Source: Engraulis encrasicolus (Eukaryota; Chordata; Actinopteri; Clupeiformes; Engraulidae). From it: a DNA stretch of 64,000 nt. The stretch is from contig NC_085869.1 in the NCBI RefSeq assembly GCF_034702125.1, forward strand, positions 12,479,407-12,543,406. The letters are read 5' to 3'. This document shows positions 54,759 to 64,000 of the stretch, in pieces (within the stretch, counting starts at the first letter, position 1; every line of letters begins with the position of its first letter). The notes beneath the pieces are model-generated. The model saw nothing but the letters and a program-made list of their open reading frames with translations, made no database searches and had not been told where the DNA came from. The position numbers were made by a program, and so were the translations under genes.

Positions 54759-54948
54759 CAGGGCTGGACTGGGCACGTTTGGGTTAAAGGGGCCCCTCAT
54801 CAGTCGTGGCGCAGAACTGACTCACCGGTGGGCCCCACACCCTCGTGGGCCCCTAGTTTTTTTGTTAACATTTCTGAAAATAGGGGCCCACGAGTTTGCG
54901 GGGCCCACCGGGAAATGCCCACTATGCCAGATGACCAGTCCAGCCCTG
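54759..54948. mobile_element. CAGGGCTGG-family hAT MITE
   Basis: Ends CAGGGCTGGACTGG and CCAGTCCAGCCCTG; orientation is opposite to the 54001 copy. GTGTCTTATAA lies just outside both ends but not flush, so the duplication is irregular. Confidence 0.8.
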
Positions 54949-55288
54949 CTGTGTCTTATAAACGTGATTTAGGAGGCGCTGCGCTGCCCAATCTGGTGAG
55001 TGGGCGGCTTTTCCCCTGCCCAACTCGACTCAGCACAGCACAAGGCCTGTGGTACAGTAAGAAAGGGAGCAATCAGGCTAATGGAGTCATTTGTATTCTG
55101 TGCTACTCACACACCAAGAATCAGCGACCTTAAATTACACAGATAAAGATTCAATCAAGCCAGCTGTTTTTTTTAGCTAAATGATGTAAGAATTAAGCAA
55201 GGTTGAAAAGCGTATTGAATCTATAACCAATTATAATATGTGGCCATATTGTTTTATTTTCATCAAACAATTAATGAATATACAGTAC

Positions 55289-55619
55289 ATGCATGCATAC
55301 ATACATACATACATACATACATACACACATACATACATACATACATACATACATACATACATACATACATACATACATACATACACATACACATACACAT
55401 ACACACATACAGTACATACATACACACATACATACACACATACATACACACATACACACATACACATACAGTACATACAGTACATTCATACATACATACA
55501 GTACATACATACATACATACAGTACGCACACACATACACATGCATACATACACACATACATACATACATACATACATACATACATACATACATACATACA
55601 TACATACATACATACATAC

Positions 55620-55664
<45 letters not shown>

Positions 55665-55830
55665 TACAGTACATACATACACACATACATACACACATAC
55701 ACACATACACATACAGTACATACATACATACATACATACATACATACATACATACATACATACATACATACATACATACATACATACATACATACATACA
55801 TACATACATACATACATACATACATACATA
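55289..55830 (+). repeat. (TACA)n tetranucleotide array, about 540 bases
   Basis: CATA/TACA array with interspersed (CACATA) and CAGTACA variants arranged as repeated higher-order blocks. All long frames through it on both strands are artefacts. Confidence 0.97.
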
Positions 55831-55897
55831 GTACATACGTGCACAGACTGAGGATGCAATAAATGGGGCTCAAAAGAGGGGAAGTTTGCTAAGGCTG

Positions 55898-56035
55898 GTC
55901 CCTGGGCTGGGCTGGGCTGGGCTGGGCTGGACCCTTGGCTGGGCTGGGCTGGTCCCTGGGCTGGGCTGGGCTGGGCTGGGCTGGGCTGGTCCTTTGGCTG
56001 GGCTGGGCTGGGCTGGGTTGAGCGGGGCTGGGCTG
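55898..56035 (+). repeat. (GGGCT)n array in three blocks
   Basis: Pentanucleotide repeats separated by GGTCCCTTGG-like spacers. G-rich strand; frames are artefacts. Confidence 0.93.
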
Positions 56036-56313
56036 AACCCACACCAGCATTTCCATTAGATTTGACTGAAGTGTCTGTGAAGTGCAGTCTAGGGCTGTAA
56101 GTAACGCTATTGTATCGAACTGAGAAATCGTGATACGCAGAGTCACAATACTGTATCGCGAAGTATCGTGATACGCCCTTTCAAAGTTATGTTTGCCTTC
56201 AGTCCAGACAACAATGCTGGCAAATGTGATAAAAATCAAGTGAATCAATTTTTAAAAAGATACATTTGAAAAATCGCGGGGTGTATCGAACCTTGGGTCA
56301 AAAATCATGATAT

Positions 56314-56507
56314 GAGGGCCTTACCGCGCTAATGGTAGGGCACTTGTCTACTACGCGGCCCACGCGGGTTCGATTCCGGCCCAGGCCCTTTGCCGACCCT
56401 TCTCTCTCTCTCTCCCAACTCGCTTCCTGTCTCTCCTCCACTATCCTGTCATGAAAAAAAACAATAATAAAGGCTTGGAAAGCCCCCCCCCCCCAAAAAA
56501 AAAAAAA
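56314..56507 (+). mobile_element. tRNA-derived SINE (family A)
   Basis: Plus orientation: GCGCTAATGGTAGGGCA as A-box region, GGGTTCGATTCCGGC as B box, pyrimidine-rich body, AATAAAGGC and poly-A tail. Confidence 0.82.
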
Positions 56508-57184
56508 CGTGATACGGACTGAGTGCATCGTGTAGACTACACCCTGAGTAAAGGTGAAGAGGGTTCCTGTGAGCTCATCAGACCAGAAGAGTTATGAAGC
56601 TGTGGGCTTTCTATTAGGCCGATCTAGGCCCCGACTAAATCTATGATCCATAGGGGCCCCAACTGTCACACCAGTCGCGGTAGACATGCAAAAAAAGCAG
56701 GCTTGATCTTAATGAGTCAATTTATGTAAAGTAATCAAAGATCTATATGAGACAAAACACTTGAACACCAAAACACAGAATTTTGTGTCTATATAATGAC
56801 TTTTGAGGACCCCATGTTTATATTTCGCCTAGGGCCCCAAAATGGTTAGATCCTCCCCTGAACGCTGGACTTCCCTCCCTCCCTCCCTCGTGTACTGCAT
56901 TGATTAGGAAGAGACAGAGACAGGCAGATGGAGGTGGTATTTTACATGCAGCTCAGCTGTCAGCGGTGGCCGGCGTAAAAAACGTAACCAATATAGTCTG
57001 GAAAATGAACAACTTCCTGGAAAAGAGGGCACAGGTGCAAGTCAAAAAAAAAATGCCATCCATGCTTGAAGTGCCCTCTTCCTCGATCTGGGTGACAGGG
57101 CCATGTGTCACATGACATGACGCAGGATTTCAGGAGGATCAGTCACCATGAGTCTGACATCCAGAAGATTCCTTTCATGCCTAT

Positions 57185-57420
<236 letters not shown>

Positions 57421-57959
57421 GTCAGTTCCCATTTCGGAATGCTGCTGTAGCTGATGATTCAAGAAATGCATTAAGGGTCTAGTAGTTTAAAAGGCTGATC
57501 AAGGACTCCTAATAGGCTAATGTACTGTATGGCCTGTCACTGCATATCCTGTAAATCGTCACTGCTTGTTGTTATGCACTGATTTTTGAAAGTTTGGCAA
57601 AAACATGTCCCTGCAGTAAAATATTAATTCTGTTGAAAATCAACTAAATTTTCACAAACAAAATGAACCCAGGTAATGGCCAAGGGGTCTGTCACACGAA
57701 TACACAGTTGTTTGAAATATTTAAGTGTAATTTTACTACTTTTCATGGCTATAAACCTGTCCACACCCTGTAAAAACGCCTGTCCCAAGGACTGGCATCA
57801 TCATTTCAATTGACTTAAAATACAAAAATCACTAACAGAATTGAACAATATCACCATGATGTGGAAGACCATATTAAAGTGGTTCTACAGATGTGCACAT
57901 AGTGGATGTAAAACAATATTTTACTATATTACTGATTGCTCAAAAATGTGTCCAGCATA

Positions 57960-59480
57960 TTGGTCACCCACCGTCAGATTTTTTCTAAAAGACAATAAAA
58001 TCAGGTATGCACAAGGTAATTTTCATTACTGAGGACCCCTTTTCAAACCTTCAGCTCTACTGCCTACTTCACCATCACTGAAGCTCCTGTAAAGTTTATT
58101 ATTTTGTCTCAATTTGTTAATATGTTTGGACACTGGTACTGTCCCAACCATAAACTGTCAACACCGTCGGGGGTTTTAATAGTATTGTATTACATTAATG
58201 TTAATAAATATATTTTTTTTCAGAAAAGGTATGAAGCACCCAAGAAACAGAGCGAAAATGAAATGGCTAATGTGAACAAACAATGCATAATATTTAAAAG
58301 AGTGTTTTTTGTCTCACACCGTCAGATGTCACCACCGTCAGATTTTGTTCTGCTCATCATGTTGTTCCATATTTTACTAAATTGTGCTGGTTAATGAAAC
58401 ATTACTAGGCATGTTAGTAATAATTGTGATCCAAAATGATACTCTAGCCACCACTGAGGTGCATTTGGAGGTTTTTTTGTCAGAAAACCTGACGGTGGTG
58501 ACATCTGATGGAGTTCACCAAAAAACACATGTTTTACGTGTTTTTGACATGTTTTAAGAATATGCATACAATAAGTGTCTACAGTTATGTTGAATTGTTA
58601 AAGTAATTCACTTTAATACAGTAAACATGTGTTTTTACTTCTAATTCTGGCTGCCGCTGTTGACAAAACAAGAAAGAGCCCATTTTATGAAAAATGTTAA
58701 ACATGGGGAGCTTGGCCAATGCATTCACTGCACAGCCAAGACCTACATCTATGATAATACACCTCTATATTTTGGATTTGAACAACTTAAAAGCTGTTTT
58801 TACGACATTTTCAACAACCAGTGGCTTACTTCCTAGATAATCTAACTAATGAAGTAAAAATGCATGCTCATACTGTGCACACGCAAAAATAAAGTGTTTA
58901 TGCAAGATGCCATTGACTTGAGAGGGCTATTTATTTTGCTAAATGCAGGTACTAATTAGGCCACTTTCACCACTCTCAGATTACTGTCACCACCGTCAGT
59001 TCTTAAGTCACCACCGTAAGAAGGAGTTTTGGACATTTTAAAGGAATGTGCTTACAACATTTTCCCTAGGAGTTGTTGAAATATCAAAGTAATAGCCAAT
59101 TTAAGCCTACACGAATATTTGTGAAATTACAAAAAATTGTTTGTTGTATTTAGGCGTTAAGTAAGCATCGTTTGACGGTACATATTTTAAAATTAGAACA
59201 CATGAAACAGTATTAAAATACAACAAAAGTGAATTTTCAACATTTAAAGGCATATGTGTGAACCTAAAAATACACATAATCACTTAAAAACTCCAGATAC
59301 ATATGCAACCAAATCAATACAATTTTAATAACTTTTAATTGTGTCTGACGGTGTTGACAAAAAACAAGCTATGGTCGGAGAAAAGCCTGATTTCTGAAAA
59401 AAATACATAATGGGGAGATTGGCCTTGTGCATTTCTGAAAAGCCAAGACCTTAGTCTACAAGGATATACCATATCATTTT
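57960..59480. repeat. Unrecognised region with recurring CACCGTCAG motif
   Basis: CACCGTCAG or a close form occurs at about 57969, 58159, 58317, 58332, 58993 and 59011. The complement CTGACGGTG occurs at 58489 and 59345. It is often written GTCACCACCGTCAG. Two longer direct repeats underlie part of this: about 58650-58775 and 59339-59480 share TTGACAAAA, ATGGGGAG, TTGGCC and AGCCAAGACCT. There is no open frame of note. Confidence 0.6.
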
Positions 59481-59572
59481 GCAATTCACTTTGTTTTTTT
59501 CTGTCAACATTACAACCTGTTTTAGCCACTTTCTCAAGAATCAGTGTATGGCATGTCAAAAATGTACTGCAC

Positions 59573-59689
<117 letters not shown>

Positions 59690-60838
59690 TTTAAATAAAA
59701 TGGTATAAGGTATACTCAGGTCATATTTGCATTTATACAATGACAAAAGAGATTGTTTGCCTCGCAGGCAGACAAACAGAAGTGAAATGGGTGACTTAAG
59801 GCTTCACACGCAAAGCGGCCTCTGACCACGACAGCATGGCCACTTCCATTTTTTCTGTCATGATCTTGATCAATGGCGCTATAAAACAGCTTTAAAGGGC
59901 AAATTGTTTCACTTGCAATAAACCATAACGCAGTATTTTCAATAGGCTGCTGCTTCATATACTGCAGCCTGAAAATAAGCTCTTCACTTTGGCTATGAAT
60001 ACAACTGAATACGTTTGAATTCATTTGAAAATCCATCAAATAATGAAGTGTTATTTAAAATCATTTAGTTGTAACATGCAGATTTGTGTCGTATAAATGG
60101 ATGTAAAATTTCATTCAGAATGTTACAGCTGACAGCGTGTCAGCAATTTTGGCAGCAAGTACGGTAAACTCGCAATTAAGAACAGTCTTTCGTGAAATGG
60201 CGGTCTTAAAATGCTCTTTAAGACACTGGGGTCCGAGGCAATGAGATTCTCTCCACACTTTCTAATGAGGGTCGCTGCATCGCTGAACACCAGGGATGTC
60301 GTACAGGGGGGTATAAAGTGTGACTGAGTTACCAGGGCCCCATGTATAGGGGGCCCACACAGTGGCCGTTTCTCAATGTCTAGTGTGCATCCTTTATAAG
60401 TGTACCAGCCTTCGTAATCAAGCCCAGTGATTGGATACTCTTTGGTGAACTAATTCGGCTGATACACTTCCAAGGCTAATACACTTGACATTGGGAAATA
60501 GTGAGAGTCTAACTTATATATATATATCACTGGGGGGTCCATTTGAGCTGATGATTGTACATGCAGTAGGGCCCACAAAATGCTGTACTACGCCCCTGCT
60601 GAACCCATAACGCTCTGGCTGTGTGCTGGCTTGGCTAATTAAGAGGATCTCCCTGCTCGCTCGCTCGCTCGACAGCTCTACAGAGAGATTTCTTTTATTT
60701 ACCTGACAGCTTCCAAACAGCCTCTGGAGCAATCAAATATTATTATTGTTATGCTGCTGCAGCACCACACCACACCACAGACAGGTTTAGAGAAAGCATA
60801 TTTCAATGTTTACGTGGATTACACCCCCCCTCCCCCCA

Positions 60839-60958
<120 letters not shown>

Positions 60959-61296
60959 GAAGAAGATTGTTAATATAGTAGGTTATGTTTATGTGTCCTA
61001 ATTTTTCAGTTACAGTATAATCAGGTGGAGTGAAATAAATAAAATAAAATAAAATAAAAACAATTTTTAGCTCTAGTGTTATTCAACAATGCGTAAAGAA
61101 CAGCTTTAGAGATATTCATTGTGATCAACAGTAAATATGATTCTCATTCATCCTGTTAGGGAAACACTGAGAGAGAGAGATGTGAGGCTTCAGCCATCAA
61201 TTATGCACAGCTACTTGGTGAGGTCACCATGGGCTCCTAGCACCCCAAAATATAAACAGTAACCTGATTATAATAATATCCCCATCCACTCATACA

Positions 61297-61342
61297 CGCA
61301 CGCACGCACGCACGCACGCACGCACGTGCACGCACGTGCACG

Positions 61343-61432
<90 letters not shown>
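61297..61432 (+). repeat. (CGCA)n then (CA)n microsatellite
   Basis: ACGC units followed by a pure CA run. Confidence 0.96.
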
Positions 61433-61433
<1 letters not shown>

Positions 61434-61592
61434 CAATAACTGCTGTTGCATGGCTACTACAGGAGAGAGTAGTAAAGAAGAGGCAATAATATAACACCAT
61501 ATCAAGTTGCATCAAAGTCATCATTATTAGGTGGTATTGTTTTTCGTTTCATTCCCAGTGAGACTGCTGGTTACTAACTGCTGGTATACTGG

Positions 61593-62009
61593 TATAGAGC
61601 TTGAAAGTCCCGCCCCTTAGTTCCGCGTTTCACGGGACCTAAGCTGACCATCTAACAACATGGTGGCGAGTAAATATCTTCTGATCACAGTCATGATATG
61701 CGCTGGGCTACAAATATGCTATTTAAGAGGCTAGATAAAGATTATTCATGCAGACGTATCAATGTTTAGTTCCGAGGACGTCGGCATGAAAAATGTGAAG
61801 AAACACAGCTTTCTAAAAAGTTTGGGGATTCATACGAAAAATTAAGCAAAAATATCAGAAACAACATATATGGAGCTCGTGGCACAACTCGAAGGGGATC
61901 GAAATGCCATTTTAATACCGCCATTGGATTACATGCTACGATTTTCGGCTAAAAACGCCGTTGAGGTCCCATGAAATCGGGGGAAGTGACGTCACTTTCG
62001 AGCTCTATA
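61593..62009. mobile_element. MITE with TA-bounded inverted ends
   Basis: TATAGAGCTTGAAAGT at the left mirrors ACTTTCGAGCTCTATA at the right. The interior is unrelated to the other elements here and has no long frame. Confidence 0.65.
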
Positions 62010-62441
62010 CTAACAGGTTCCTAACTGATATAGGCCTAGCTTGTTTAAAAAAAAACGACATTCTGGAAATTAGTCGCAAGCTTATGTGCTCAGTGTAAGT
62101 GTTAACTGTCTCGTTGTATTAAACCCAAAGAAACTGTACACCTGACTCCGTACTTCTTTGGGTAACGTATATATATATAGTTTTGTTAAACACATGGCTT
62201 TCTTAACCCTTAGCGCAGAGCCTGTGTTATAACCTGTCACCAAAATTGTAATGGCTATGTCTTAATCTGTTACTAATGGCTCTCAGTAACGTCATAGCAA
62301 GGTTGTTATAATGTAGTTAAGTATTTTCAGCAAATAATAAATAGGCCTGCTGGCGACCCCATCTGCAGTAAGAGGGTCTATTACACTCACAGTTTATCTC
62401 AAATCACTGTCAAATGTTCCATGTCTGTTTATCAACCATAC

Positions 62442-62515
62442 TTTCCTGGTGAACCAGAAGCTATGTGTTGACGCCCAGTGGGCTGTTACTTACAGGCTAC
62501 TGGTTCACCAGGAAA
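62442..62515. other. Short perfect-stem hairpin
   Basis: TTTCCTGGTGAACCAG (62442-62457) is the exact complement of CTGGTTCACCAGGAAA (62500-62515), with a 42-base loop. It may be the ends of a tiny MITE. Confidence 0.7.
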
Positions 62516-62729
62516 CAACCATACCCCTTCAGAGTAGTAACTGATCATAATTATATAATCAGCCACGGCACACTCACAGGTTAATTTAATTCCTTGTTGT
62601 CAGCAAGATGCAGGCAATCACTCAGCAAAATGGCCATTGCATTCAAGGACAGTACTTATGATTGGGCTGCATGGGCGAGCAATGCCAGTGACCTTCCCTA
62701 ATGAGTGGAATCTAGCAGGTGTGCGCAGG

Positions 62730-62994
62730 CAGGGCCGAATTAATACACATGCTAGATCTGGCTGCAGCCTAGGGGCCCCCACCTGTCATGGGAGTGAAAA
62801 AGTGAAAATTTGCTGAATTGTGTTAGAATGCAATACTGAAAAATTGAAAATACAGTAGGTAGGTGTGGTAGCCTTTACTAGTGTGTAATTATGACCCTGT
62901 CTATGTCAGTTTGTCTCGACATTTGCCTTCCAGGGGGTCCCGCAGCAAACCTGTAGCCTAAGGGCCCCATGCAGACCATCTTAATCTGGCCCTG
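62730..62994. mobile_element. MITE with CAGGGCC ends
   Basis: CAGGGCCGAATTAA at the left and TTAATCTGGCCCTG at the right; the interior has AGGGGCCCCC-like inverted text. No clear target duplication. Confidence 0.65.
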
Positions 62995-63477
62995 GGTACA
63001 GGTACATATATATACAGTAGGTGGATTGTGAGAGTCCTTCTACCAAGGCTGTTGTTGCCACACGCTGTGAGTACTGATTGCACTGTCTGTGGCCTCTCAA
63101 GAGAATGAAGGAGCTTTTGCAGGAGAACAACAAACTCCGTTGTCAATCAGCGGTTTAACTCTGTCGTCTGGCAATGCTCACATATTGTTATATTTCCTCT
63201 CCTTTGGAATGTCTTTGGATCTGTGTTTTAAAAATTACTGAATGTTTGCATCAACTCCTTATAAAATGTGAATTATCTCTAAAATTCTCTGGTTAATCTG
63301 TTAACAAATTGACGACCAATTGGGAAAGTACTGGAGCACAAGTACATTGGCTCCTCCAGGTTGATCTCACTGTGTGCCATCTATTACATTCCAGCCAAGC
63401 TTTTTGTCAGTAGAATTACGTACGCTAGCCTACAAGCTTCATCTGTTGACCGATGTGTAAGAGTCGGTGGAGAACAG

Positions 63478-63890
63478 AGCTGGATTGGTAATCTGGCATA
63501 CAGGGCCAGTGGGCCGTCAGTCATCAGGAGCAGAAGCTTTTGTTTGTTTTCAGTTTCCCCTCAGAGACCGGTCCACAGTTTAGATGGGACGACCCATCGG
63601 TGTGTGCATCCACAGCCCATCATAATTGTTGTATGGGGGTGGGGGGTGGGGAGCTGGTCTATGCCAAAAATGCCCGTGCTTGGCCCTACTGTGGCTTAAT
63701 GGTATAGGGCACTGATCTACTATGCGGGTTTGAGTCCGGCTCGGATTCTTTGCCGTCCCTTCCCCATCTCTCTCTCCCAACTTGCTTCCTTTCATTACTA
63801 CACTGTCCTATTGAAATAAAGGCAAAAGCCCCCCTCAAAAAAAAAATAAAAAAAATGCCCGGGCTTGTTCGTGGTCGGTGTCCAGCCCTG
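63478..63890. mobile_element. CAGGGCTGG-family hAT MITE split by a SINE
   Basis: Begins with a decayed GAGCTGGATTGG and ends GTCCAGCCCTG. The ATGCCCGGGCTT block typical of the family is duplicated by the nested SINE. Confidence 0.65.
63683..63850 (+). mobile_element. tRNA-derived SINE (family A) nested in a MITE
   Basis: A-box region GTGGCTTAATGGTATAGGG, B-box-like GGTTTGAGTCC, poly-A tail. Target duplications AAAAATGCCCGTGCTTG (63666-63682) and AAAAATGCCCGGGCTTG (63851-63867) match at 16 of 17 bases. Confidence 0.88.
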
Positions 63891-64000
63891 GTGGAGAAAA
63901 AAATGTAAGTGCAGTGCAGCAGTGTCTGTCTGGAGCTCTGTGGCGACAAATTCCCCTGATGGATGGGCTCTCGTGACCCAGGCAGACGCAGTGTGGCAAC

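Noticed and set aside
55238..56042. Very long open frames on both strands (up to 259 codons) over the TACA and GGGCT arrays
   Set aside because: Only repeat translations (Thr-Tyr-Ile-His, Met-Tyr-Val-Cys, Pro-Ala-Gln patterns); no gene support.

Overview
This window looks like nuclear DNA from a ray-finned (teleost) fish. The evidence is four vertebrate genes with GT-AG introns or an intronless claudin layout, dense dinucleotide and tetranucleotide arrays, tRNA-derived SINEs, many small hAT-like and TTAA-flanked inverted-repeat elements (MITEs), and a Tc1/mariner transposon. No prokaryotic operon, CRISPR array, rRNA or true tRNA gene is visible. I cannot name the species from sequence alone.

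Layout. (1) 1-8.7 kb holds the last six coding exons of a calmodulin-dependent phosphodiesterase, best matched to pde1a, on the + strand; earlier exons lie to the left of the window. (2) 9.59-19.68 kb holds a complete fbxo47 (F-box only protein 47) on the - strand: ten coding exons that join in frame to 444 residues. Its introns hold an apparently intact Tc1-like transposon (10824-12440) and a 1.3 kb Tc1-derived foldback (13900-15202). (3) 23.69-24.41 kb is a single-exon claudin of claudin-14 type on the + strand, 238 residues. A 2.58 kb non-autonomous hAT element has inserted at its stop codon. (4) 30.05-38.79 kb is a complete slc5a7 (high-affinity choline transporter) on the + strand: eight coding exons, 588 residues. 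(5) 40.5-64 kb has no gene that I can support. It is a patchwork of SINEs, MITEs, foldbacks and simple repeats, including a 540 bp TACA array and an unexplained region (57.96-59.48 kb) with a recurring CACCGTCAG motif.

The four genes are not a functional cluster: cyclic nucleotide signalling, an F-box protein with proposed reproductive roles, tight junctions and cholinergic nerve terminals. They share a neighbourhood only. The noteworthy signal is how repeats meet gene structure: a 135 bp GT repeat ending five bases before a pde1a acceptor; partial copies of a pde1a exon edge with its splice signals; a SINE whose 15 bp target duplication copied the 5' splice site of an slc5a7 exon; a hAT target duplication that includes the claudin stop codon; and long near-perfect hairpins inside introns. 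I saw no convincing new gene system. The best leads are these splice-site and repeat collisions.
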